From Bacteroidota bacterium (GTDB lineage: Bacteria > Bacteroidota > Bacteroidia > Bacteroidales > B39-G9), in the NCBI GenBank assembly GCA_030592465.1, contig JAUVJB010000191.1:1-6015 (forward strand): DNA of 6,015 nucleotides. The letters are read 5' to 3'. The notes under the pieces are model-generated. The model had not been told where the DNA came from. It worked only from the letters and a program-made list of their open reading frames with translations, and did not search any database. Positions within the stretch are counted from its first letter, which is position 1. Each line of letters starts with the position of its first letter. Made by a program: the position numbers and the translations under genes. Of this stretch, positions 1-5,651 are shown piece after piece.

Positions 1-138
1 ATCAAACGTGAAGGTAGCGATAAAACAGGTTGTTGGAAAATTATGATTTGAATTATGAATAAAATGTCTAAAGCCAATAATCCTTATGGAGATGGGAAGG
101 CGAGTGAGAGAATAATAAATTGTATAATGAATGACTAA
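1..138 (+). pseudogene. wecB: 3' end of a WecB-type UDP-GlcNAc 2-epimerase, frame-broken
   Basis: Reading from 55 to the TAA at 136-138 gives a 27-residue tail containing KMSKANNPYGDGKASERI, the characteristic C-terminal signature of non-hydrolysing UDP-N-acetylglucosamine 2-epimerases. These cytoplasmic enzymes interconvert UDP-GlcNAc and UDP-ManNAc. Upstream, the expected 'VGxD...Y.xM' stretch appears only in pieces: GSDK in the same frame (13-24), then NRLLENYDLNYE in the +3 frame (24-59), then back to the first frame at NKMSKA. All three forward frames are closed between 44 and 62: TGA 44-46, TGA 49-51 and TAA 60-62. At least two frame changes are therefore needed. A one-base loss in the A-run at 22-25 and one extra T at 60 would restore GSDKNRLLENYDLNYEKMSK. 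It is either a decaying gene or an indel-containing assembly. The tail identity is fairly sure; the broken state is clear in this sequence but may not be biological. Confidence 0.65.
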
Positions 139-1564
139 TCTTAAACAAGAAACAGCTAAAGGATTTTTCTGGAGTGCAATTGAGCGTTTCTCTGTGCAGG
201 GGCTACAATTTCTTATGGGTTTAGTTCTTGCACGATTGCTTTTGCCTTCAGATTATGGATTGGTAGGAATGCTTGCAATTTTTCTTGCTATATCACAAAC
301 TTTTGTTGACAGTGGTTTTTCCTCTGCTCTTATTCAGAAAAAAAATCGTACTGATACAGATTATTCAACTGCTTTTTTTTTTAATATTGGTGTTGGCTTG
401 TTTTTCTATCTGGTACTCTTCTTTACAGCACCATTAATTGCAAATTTTTATGATACTCCTGAGCTTACATCCTTAACAAAAGTTATTGGATTAAATGTTT
501 TTATTACTTCACTCGCAGTAGTTCAACGTGCTAAACTCACAATAAAACTTGATTTTAAAACACAAGCAAAAGCTTCATTAACTTCTGTTTTTATAGGTGG
601 GTGTGTTGGAATTGCAATGGCATATAAAGGTTATGGTGTTTGGGCTTTAGTTGTACAGTCATTATTACGAAACGGTTTAAATACAATATTTCTTTGGTTT
701 CTATCTAAATGGATACCTAAAGCTGTTTTTTCAACAACTTCTTTTAAAAAATTGTTTTCTTTTGGGTCAAAATTATTGGGGGCGGGATTATTAAATACTA
801 TTTTTCAAAATATTTATTTATTAGTTATTGGTAAATTATTTAGTGCCAGTGAACTTGGATTTTATACAAGAGCACAGCAATTTCAAAAAATGCCTTCTCA
901 AAATATTACAGGGATTATTCAAAGAGTTACTTTTCCTGTGTTAAGCTCAATACAGGATGATGATGAAAAACTTATAAAAGCCTATCGCAGTTTTATTAGG
1001 TTATCGGCATTTGTAGTATTTCCTTTGATGATAGGTCTTGCTGTTGTTGCAGAACCATTAATAAGGTTAATACTTACCGAAAAATGGATGCCTACAGTAC
1101 CACTTTTGCAATTGCTTTGTATTGCAGGAATGTTATATCCTGTTCATGCTATTAATCTGAATATTTTAAATGTAAAAGGAAGGTCTGATTTATTTCTAAA
1201 ACTGGAGATTATAAAAAAAATTCTTATTACAATTGCTATACTTATTACTTTCTCGTTTGGGGTTAAAGCTATGGTGATTGGTCAAATTTTCACTTCATTT
1301 ATTTCATTTTTTATTAATACACACTATTCAAGTAAAATGATTAATTATGGTGCATGGAAACAAATTAAAGATATGCTCCCAATAACAATAATTACTTTAT
1401 TAATGGCTTTTGGTATTTGTATGGCAATGCCAATTGTCGATAGTGATGCATTAAAACTTTTAATTGGAATAGTTGTCGGAATTATTATATATCTTGTAAG
1501 TGCAAAAATTGGAAATTTTAATGAATTAAATGAGATTGTAAGCTTAATTAAAAATAAAAAATAA
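131..1564 (+). CDS. Wzx-like polysaccharide flippase (MOP/PST superfamily, WzxC/TuaB type)
   Basis: A 477-residue polytopic inner-membrane protein, normal length for the polysaccharide transporter branch of the MOP superfamily, which flips undecaprenyl-linked repeat units or exports polysaccharide. The N-terminus has the family's KGFFWSAIERFSVQGLQF opening and LARLLLPSDYGLVGM (about 33-47). Hydrophobic segments follow at roughly 44-60, 82-103, 117-132, 150-165 and 168-190, with further ones to about 456. The middle contains the typical ELGFYTRAQQFQKMP (241-255) and IIQRVTFPVLSSIQDD (262-277) stretch of the Polysacc_synt family, and the protein ends in a lysine-rich tail. An in-frame TGA (128-130) sits directly before the ATG, so no longer start is possible. 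The start overlaps the wecB stop by 8 bases (ATGACTAA), suggesting translational coupling. Substrate specificity cannot be read from sequence. A run of ten T (373-382) encodes Phe codons. Confidence 0.9.
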   Translation: MTNLKQETAKGFFWSAIERFSVQGLQFLMGLVLARLLLPSDYGLVGMLAIFLAISQTFVDSGFSSALIQKKNRTDTDYSTAFFFNIGVGLFFYLVLFFTAPLIANFYDTPELTSLTKVIGLNVFITSLAVVQRAKLTIKLDFKTQAKASLTSVFIGGCVGIAMAYKGYGVWALVVQSLLRNGLNTIFLWFLSKWIPKAVFSTTSFKKLFSFGSKLLGAGLLNTIFQNIYLLVIGKLFSASELGFYTRAQQFQKMPSQNITGIIQRVTFPVLSSIQDDDEKLIKAYRSFIRLSAFVVFPLMIGLAVVAEPLIRLILTEKWMPTVPLLQLLCIAGMLYPVHAINLNILNVKGRSDLFLKLEIIKKILITIAILITFSFGVKAMVIGQIFTSFISFFINTHYSSKMINYGAWKQIKDMLPITIITLLMAFGICMAMPIVDSDALKLLIGIVVGIIIYLVSAKIGNFNELNEIVSLIKNKK

Positions 1565-1723
1565 TGGAACATCCATGATTGATTTAAAACATACAAGAGA
1601 ATGATTAAATTACAATAGCAAAAAATACCGATTTCATTAGTGCATTCGCGGCTAACATAAAATTAAAGTTTAAAATTTGAGCTTAGCTTTGCGACTTTAT
1701 GTGAAATAAAAATATAAACAGAT
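1564..1723 (+). repeat. diverged direct repeat, unit 1
   Basis: Unit 1 shares at least five blocks in the same order with unit 2 (1798-1993). Block one is ATGGAACATCCATGAT (1564-1579), versus ATGAAACATTCATGAC at 1798. Block two is the 26 bases 1589-1614, matching 1846-1871 at 22 positions. Block three is ACCGAT (1627-1632 versus 1886-1891). Block four is 1691-1712, matching 1925-1946 at 20 of 22 positions. Block five is AAAAATATAAACAGAT (1708-1723 versus 1978-1993). The offsets range from 234 to 270, so the units have diverged by indels as well as substitutions. Unit 1 begins at the last base of the flippase stop codon. Matches were counted by eye. Confidence 0.6.
1708..1723 (+). repeat. A-rich leader element, copy 1
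   Basis: AAAAATATAAACAGAT, identical over 16 bases to copies at 1784-1799 and 1978-1993. Here it is followed by AAAAAAA rather than GAAA, so it lacks the ATG that the other two copies have. Confidence 0.7.
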
Positions 1724-1730
1724 AAAAAAA

Positions 1731-1757
1731 TTCGTGTTAATCCGTGAAATCCGTGGA
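1731..1757 (+). repeat. TYCGTG short tandem array
   Basis: TTCGTG (1731-1736), TCCGTG (1741-1746) and TCCGTG (1750-1755) recur with periods of 10 and 9 bases, separated by TTAA and AAA. A weaker relative (TTAGTGCATTCGCGGCTAA) lies at about 1637-1655. I recall this type of string as a recurrent intergenic element in Bacteroidota, unverified here. Function unknown. Confidence 0.65.
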
Positions 1758-1781
1758 CAAATAATTAAATATCAACTGAAA

Positions 1782-1803
1782 ACAAAAATATAAACAGATG
1801 AAA
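1782..1803 (+). repeat. A-rich leader element, copy 2
   Basis: These 22 bases are identical to 1976-1997. The core is AAAAATATAAACAGATGAAA. The ATG at 1798 opens a frame that stops after four codons (M-K-H-S-stop), so this looks like a leader with start codon but no gene behind it. Confidence 0.75.
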
Positions 1804-1993
1804 CATTCATGACCAAAGGGAATTAAGATTTTAGATTTAATTTGGACACACAGGAAAATGATTATATTACAGCAACTTTGCATGAACCGATAATAGCGTC
1901 TTTGCGTCTCTGCGATAAAAAAAAGCGTCTTTACGTGAAATAAAAAATTAATAATCGCTTAATAATGAGTTAACTACAAAAATATAAACAGAT
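1798..1993 (+). repeat. diverged direct repeat, unit 2
   Basis: The second copy of the intergenic unit is about 36 bases longer than unit 1, mainly through an expanded GCGTCTTT octamer section (1896-1932) and an extra AT-rich piece (1948-1975). It ends inside the aminotransferase start codon, so that gene's leader is part of the repeat. The first bases (ATGAAACATTCATGA) could encode only a four-residue peptide before TGA, so this is not a hidden gene. Confidence 0.55.
1896..1947 (+). repeat. GCGTCTTT octamer array with GTGAAATAAAAA tail
   Basis: GCGTCTTT (1896-1903) is followed directly by GCGTCTCT (1904-1911) and GCGA. After an A-run, GCGTCTTT recurs (1925-1932), followed by ACGTGAAATAAAAAA. 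A single related copy, GCGACTTTATGTGAAATAAAAA, lies at 1691-1712. This GC-containing island stands out in a very AT-rich background. Function unknown. Confidence 0.65.
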
Positions 1994-1997
1994 GAAA
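1976..1997 (+). repeat. A-rich leader element, copy 3, carrying the start codon of the aminotransferase gene
   Basis: This is an exact 22-base match to 1782-1803. The ATG at 1992-1994 is the start codon of the sugar aminotransferase. An in-frame TAA at 1971-1973 precludes an earlier start. There is no GGAGG-like sequence; the purine/A-rich leader fits Bacteroidota-type initiation, in which Shine-Dalgarno pairing is weak or absent. Confidence 0.7.
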
Positions 1998-3104
1998 TCT
2001 CAAAAAAAAATATTAGTTACTCAACCAGTTCTCCCGCCGCTTGAAGAATTTATACCTTTATTAGAAGATATCTGGGAGAGTAAATGGTTAACTAATAATG
2101 GAAAATATCATCAAGAATTTGAAAAACAACTTGCCGACTTTCTTGGTGTAAAATATATTTCTCTTTTTTCAAACGGTACGTTAGCACTTATTTCTGCATT
2201 ACAGGAATTAAGAATAACAGGTGAAGTTATTACCACTCCATATTCTTTTGTAGCTACAACACATGCTTTATGGTGGAACGGTATAAAACCGGTATTTGTT
2301 GATATTGAACCCAAACATTGTAATTTAGACCCGGAAAAAATTGAAGCTGCAATTACTCCCAAAACTACAGCTATTGTTCCTGTGCATGTTTACGGTAATC
2401 CTTGTAATGTGGAGGCAACACAAAAAATTGCAGACAAATATGGATTAAAAGTAATTTATGATGCAGCTCATGCCTTTGGTGTTGAAAAATCCGGAAATTC
2501 TGTTTTAAACTATGGCGATATTTCTGTTCTTAGCTTTCATGCAACCAAGGTTTTTAATACTATTGAGGGGGGAGCTGTTATTTGTCACGACGAAGAAACA
2601 AAAAAACGAATTGACTATTTAAAAAATTTTGGCTTTGCCGGTGAAACTAAGGTTATTGCTCCGGGCATTAATGCCAAAATGAATGAATTACAGGCAGCTT
2701 ATGGGTTATTACAACTAAAAACTTTTGATGAACAAATTACAAAACGCAAAATTATTGCAGACACTTATCGTGAATTGTTAACAAATGTAGAAGGAATTAG
2801 TTTTTTAAAAGATATTGATGGTGTTAAACACAATTATGCATATTTTCCTATATTTGTTGATGAAAAAAAATATGGAATGAGTAGAGATAAATTATACGAA
2901 AAATTAAAAGAACATAATATTTTCGGTAGGCGATATTTCTATCCGCTTATCAGCAATTTTTCTACTTATCAAGGATTAGAATCTGCCAGATTTTCAAATT
3001 TACCGGTTGCAAATAAAATTGCTGATGAAGTGATTTGTTTGCCCATTTACCCTGAATTGGAAATTGAAAACATTAAGATGATTGTTGATTTAATAAAATT
3101 TTGA
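1992..3104 (+). CDS. DegT/DnrJ/EryC1/StrS PLP-dependent sugar aminotransferase, VioA-like
   Basis: A 370-residue cytoplasmic fold-type I aminotransferase that transfers an amino group, usually from glutamate, to a nucleotide-linked keto-deoxysugar. The cofactor-site motifs are intact: SNGT (60-63) for the PLP phosphate, DAAHAFG with Asp157 contacting the pyridine nitrogen, and SFHATK with Lys186 as the Schiff-base lysine, followed by EGGA (192-195). The substrate-side stretch NAKMNELQAAYG (227-238) is also present, and length is typical. The opening VTQPVLPPLEEF and the WLTNNG stretch resemble VioA-type enzymes that convert dTDP-4-keto-6-deoxyglucose to dTDP-4-amino-4,6-dideoxyglucose. That assignment rests on remembered resemblance, and another 3- or 4-ketosugar is possible. 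ATG 1992 is the only start after an in-frame TAA at 1971. Seven bases separate its stop from the ATP-grasp gene, indicating co-transcription. Sampled lines are richer in G+C than the downstream genes. An A9 tract (2002-2010) lies just after the start. Confidence 0.9.
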   Translation: MKSQKKILVTQPVLPPLEEFIPLLEDIWESKWLTNNGKYHQEFEKQLADFLGVKYISLFSNGTLALISALQELRITGEVITTPYSFVATTHALWWNGIKPVFVDIEPKHCNLDPEKIEAAITPKTTAIVPVHVYGNPCNVEATQKIADKYGLKVIYDAAHAFGVEKSGNSVLNYGDISVLSFHATKVFNTIEGGAVICHDEETKKRIDYLKNFGFAGETKVIAPGINAKMNELQAAYGLLQLKTFDEQITKRKIIADTYRELLTNVEGISFLKDIDGVKHNYAYFPIFVDEKKYGMSRDKLYEKLKEHNIFGRRYFYPLISNFSTYQGLESARFSNLPVANKIADEVICLPIYPELEIENIKMIVDLIKF

Positions 3105-3111
3105 TACTGCA

Positions 3112-4314
3112 ATGAAAAAGAAGATATTAATGTTAGGTGGAAGTCATTTTCAAGTGCCAGCAATAAAATATGCTAAAAAAGCTGGTTACCATGTGATTAC
3201 AGCTGATTATTTGCCAAATAATCCCGGACATAAATATGCTGACGAATATTATAATGTAAGTACTATTGATAAGAAAAAAGTATTAGAACTTGCAAAAAAA
3301 ATAAAAATTGATGGGATAGTATCTTATGCTTCTGACCCTGGTGCTCCAACTGCAGCATATGTTTCTGAAAAGTTGAATTTGCCAGGTAATCCTTATGATT
3401 CAGTTGTTATACTTCAACGAAAAGACTTTTTTAAAACATTTTTGAATGAAAATGGTTTTAATATACCTAAATATCGTTCATTTATTAAAATAGAGAAGGG
3501 AATAAAATATGCAACAGAATTATTGAAAAGTTATCCAATTGTAGTAAAGCCGGTAGATTCATCTGGATCAAAAGGAGTAACCAAACTTGATAGTATTAAT
3601 CATTTTAATAGTGCATTCAATTTAGCAATGAATTACTCAATATCAAAATGTGTTGTTATTGAACAATTTATCAATAAATCAATTTATGAAATGGATGGCG
3701 ATGGTTTTGTTTGGAATGGCAAACTTGCATTTCGATGTTTTGGTAATCAGCATAATGATTTAAAATGCAATCCACATGTACCGGCAGGTATTAGTTTCCC
3801 TTATATTCAGGATAAATATTTGCAACAAAAAGCTCATAATATTGTTGAAAAAATTCTTACAAAACTTAATATGAAAGTTGGAGGATTAAATATTGAATAT
3901 TTAACTGACAATGATAATAATATTTATATCTTAGAAATTGGACCAAGAAGTGGAGGAAACTTAATTCCTGAAGTAATAAAATATTCTACAGGAATTGATC
4001 TTATTAAGTATTCTGTTGATGGAGCTTTAGGAAAGGACTGTTCAGACTTAGGAATGATTGAACCAAAAGGATTTTATGCATCATATATTTTACATTCACA
4101 AAAAGAAGGTGTAGTTAAAAATATTGTAATTTCTGATGAAATAAAAAGTCATATTGTTGAATATAAAATATTAATTACTAAAGGAGATTATGTTAATAAA
4201 TTTAATGGTTCAAACGATACATTAGGAACATTTATTCTAAAATTTGAAAATAAGGAACAGATGATTAATATGATGGATAGAATGAATAATTACATTTATG
4301 TAGCAATCAAATAG
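3112..4314 (+). CDS. ATP-grasp family carboxylate-amine ligase-like protein
   Basis: A 400-residue soluble protein. Residues 1-90 form a Rossmann-like pre-ATP-grasp domain opening MKKKILMLGGSHFQVPAI, as in PurK/PurT/CarB relatives. The ATP-grasp core follows: YPIVVKPVDSSGSKGV (141-156) with ATP-binding Lys146 and the flexible glycine loop, VIEQFI (182-187) with the adenine-side Glu184, and the metal-binding segment NIEYL (260-264) plus YILEIGPRSGG (272-282) with Glu262 and Glu275. The frequent Asn after the second Glu (ExNPR) is Gly here, a variant also seen in some amino-acid ligases. A beta-rich C-terminal domain ends at 400. Family members activate a carboxylate as acyl-phosphate and couple it to an amine or thiol. 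Beside a sugar aminotransferase, the likely acceptor is an aminosugar amine, but that is inference and the acid is unknown. It starts 7 bases after the aminotransferase stop and lies 29 bases before the next gene. Confidence 0.85.
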   Translation: MKKKILMLGGSHFQVPAIKYAKKAGYHVITADYLPNNPGHKYADEYYNVSTIDKKKVLELAKKIKIDGIVSYASDPGAPTAAYVSEKLNLPGNPYDSVVILQRKDFFKTFLNENGFNIPKYRSFIKIEKGIKYATELLKSYPIVVKPVDSSGSKGVTKLDSINHFNSAFNLAMNYSISKCVVIEQFINKSIYEMDGDGFVWNGKLAFRCFGNQHNDLKCNPHVPAGISFPYIQDKYLQQKAHNIVEKILTKLNMKVGGLNIEYLTDNDNNIYILEIGPRSGGNLIPEVIKYSTGIDLIKYSVDGALGKDCSDLGMIEPKGFYASYILHSQKEGVVKNIVISDEIKSHIVEYKILITKGDYVNKFNGSNDTLGTFILKFENKEQMINMMDRMNNYIYVAIK

Positions 4315-4343
4315 ATTATTTTAAATATAAAACTAATAAATTT

Positions 4344-5645
4344 ATGCGAATATTAATAATCGGTCAAACATCACTTCATTGGGGTAGAATGGAGTTTGGT
4401 AATATTGGAAATTATTATATTATAGAACCATTTGTAAGAGAGCTTCATCGAGTTTTCCCTTCTGTTATTATTAAAACAACTTTGCAGATGTCTGATGATT
4501 TTTGTAATCGAGAAAAGATTGCAAGATTGCCAATGGAATTATATTATTCATGGGAAGATAAGAATTGTTTTGAAAAATCAATTTATGAACTTGGGATTGC
4601 TGAAATCTATAATAGAACAAATGAATTACCATTTTCTACACCTTACATTGATGCTGTTTTGGAATCTGATTTGGTCATAGATTTTAGTGGAGACATATGG
4701 GGGGACAATGCAGATTTTTTAGGTAAGAACAGATTTGCAATTGGTTTAATTAAAGATAGAATTGCTCAATTATTAGGAAAGAAAACTGCTATGCTAGCTG
4801 GTTCACCAGGTCCATTTAAAGATGAAAAAAAAAGAGAATTTGCAAAATTAGTTTATAAGAATTTTGATTTAGTAACAAATAGAGAAAGTATAAGTTCAGA
4901 ATTATTGAATGAAAATCAATTTAATTTAGAAAAAACGCATAATTTAGCGTGTCCTGCCTTTTTATTTGAACCAAAAGAGGAAACAAAAATGGACAAAGTG
5001 TTTTCTGAATATAAATTTTGGGGTAATAAGAAGACAGTTGGATTTATTCTATGTGGATGGAATTTATTAGATGGACCTTTTGATAGATGGCCTATTGATG
5101 ACGAAGAATTGATTATTTATGTTTCACTTATAGAAAAATTAATTAAGGAAAGGGATGTAAATGTACTTCTTTTGTCTCATTCTAATGGTTTTGATTTACC
5201 CCCTTATTTTAAGTTAAAACATGGAAGAGATTATCCTTTTGCAAAGCAACTATATAAAATAATTACAAAACGAGATCAAGTTGATTTGTCAAAACTTCAT
5301 TTACAAGGAAATGTACTTGATGCATGGGAAACAAAGGCTGTAATAAAAAAACTTGATATGTTGGTTAGTGGAAGAGTTCATGGGGCAGTAGCAGGAATGT
5401 CTCAATGTGTTCCAACTGTAATTGTTGATTATGGACATGAACCTAAAGCACATAAATTGAGGGGGTTTGCACGAGTTGCTGGAATGGAAAATTTATTAGC
5501 CGACCCCTCAATAAAATTTGATTTAGATAATAAAATAAATTATTGTTTTGATAACGTTGATAAAATAAAAAAACAACTTAAAATGAATATTCCAAAAATA
5601 AAAAATTTAGCCAGAAAAAATTTTGATTTATTAAAATCAATTTAA
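4344..5645 (+). CDS. polysaccharide pyruvyl transferase family protein
   Basis: A 433-residue cytoplasmic protein with the layout of the PS_pyruv_trans family, whose characterised members add pyruvyl ketals to sugars from phosphoenolpyruvate. Visible landmarks are GNIGN (19-23) near the N-terminus, DLVIDFSGDIWGDN (109-122), LAGSPGPF (151-158), FDLVTNRESIS (174-184), and the C-terminal nucleotide-site-like block LVSGRVHGAVAGMSQCVPT (340-358), followed by YGHEPKAHKLRGF (363-375). The overall fold is GT-B-like, and length is slightly above the usual 350-420 residues. Many relatives in polysaccharide loci are uncharacterised, so the transferred group may not be pyruvate. The start MRILIIGQTS is a typical first beta strand. 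It follows the ATP-grasp gene after 29 bases, and its stop is 6 bases before the GNAT start, so all are probably one operon. No signal peptide or membrane segment is seen. Confidence 0.82.
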   Translation: MRILIIGQTSLHWGRMEFGNIGNYYIIEPFVRELHRVFPSVIIKTTLQMSDDFCNREKIARLPMELYYSWEDKNCFEKSIYELGIAEIYNRTNELPFSTPYIDAVLESDLVIDFSGDIWGDNADFLGKNRFAIGLIKDRIAQLLGKKTAMLAGSPGPFKDEKKREFAKLVYKNFDLVTNRESISSELLNENQFNLEKTHNLACPAFLFEPKEETKMDKVFSEYKFWGNKKTVGFILCGWNLLDGPFDRWPIDDEELIIYVSLIEKLIKERDVNVLLLSHSNGFDLPPYFKLKHGRDYPFAKQLYKIITKRDQVDLSKLHLQGNVLDAWETKAVIKKLDMLVSGRVHGAVAGMSQCVPTVIVDYGHEPKAHKLRGFARVAGMENLLADPSIKFDLDNKINYCFDNVDKIKKQLKMNIPKIKNLARKNFDLLKSI

Positions 5646-5651
5646 TTGGAA

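Larger units (their letters stand above)
1565..1991. repeat. gene-free intergenic mosaic of short repeated blocks
   Basis: This 427-base gap has no convincing ORF on either strand and is much longer than the 6-29-base gaps between the downstream genes. It is assembled from repeated blocks: two diverged co-linear units (about 1564-1723 and 1798-1993), three copies of an A-rich element containing AAAAATATAAACAGAT, a TYCGTG triplet array (1731-1757), and GCGTCTTT-type octamers (1691-1698, 1896-1911, 1925-1932). I recall similar 'TTCGTGTTAATTCGTG' and 'TTTGCGTCTTTGCG' strings from intergenic regions of Bacteroidota and other environmental bacteria, but could not check this. A promoter for the aminotransferase operon would be expected here. 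I found no clean terminator hairpin with a T-tract and no well-spaced promoter pair. Confidence 0.75.

Noticed and set aside
373..382. Ten-T run inside the flippase gene, with A8-A9 runs in this and neighbouring genes (338-345, 1213-1220, 2002-2010, 2863-2870, 4825-4833), as possible phase-variation tracts
   Set aside because: Such runs occur in most genes of this AT-rich window and encode ordinary Phe or Lys codons. Nothing singles out one tract as a switch without strain comparison.
1564..1577. Inverted repeat ATGGA-ACA-TCCAT just after the flippase as a terminator
   Set aside because: The arms are only five base pairs, and no T-tract follows.
1345..1596. Minus-strand 83-codon open frame over the end of the flippase
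   Set aside because: It lies antisense to a well-supported membrane-protein gene and shows no family resemblance or leader.
1684..1691. TAGCTTTG as a Bacteroidota -7 promoter element (TAnnTTTG)
   Set aside because: No TTTG-like -33 element lies at the right distance, and the match falls inside the repeated GCTTTGCG block, so it is likely coincidence.
1798..1812. ATGAAACATTCATGA as a leader peptide
   Set aside because: Only four codons precede the stop, and the same pattern recurs as a repeat block (1564-1578), so it is better explained as part of the repeat.
2111..2362. Minus-strand 83-codon open frame within the aminotransferase
   Set aside because: It is antisense to a gene with intact catalytic motifs and has no recognisable protein features.
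4495..4680. Plus-strand 61-codon open frame inside the pyruvyl transferase gene
   Set aside because: It is an out-of-frame shadow of a well-supported gene, with no leader or domain.
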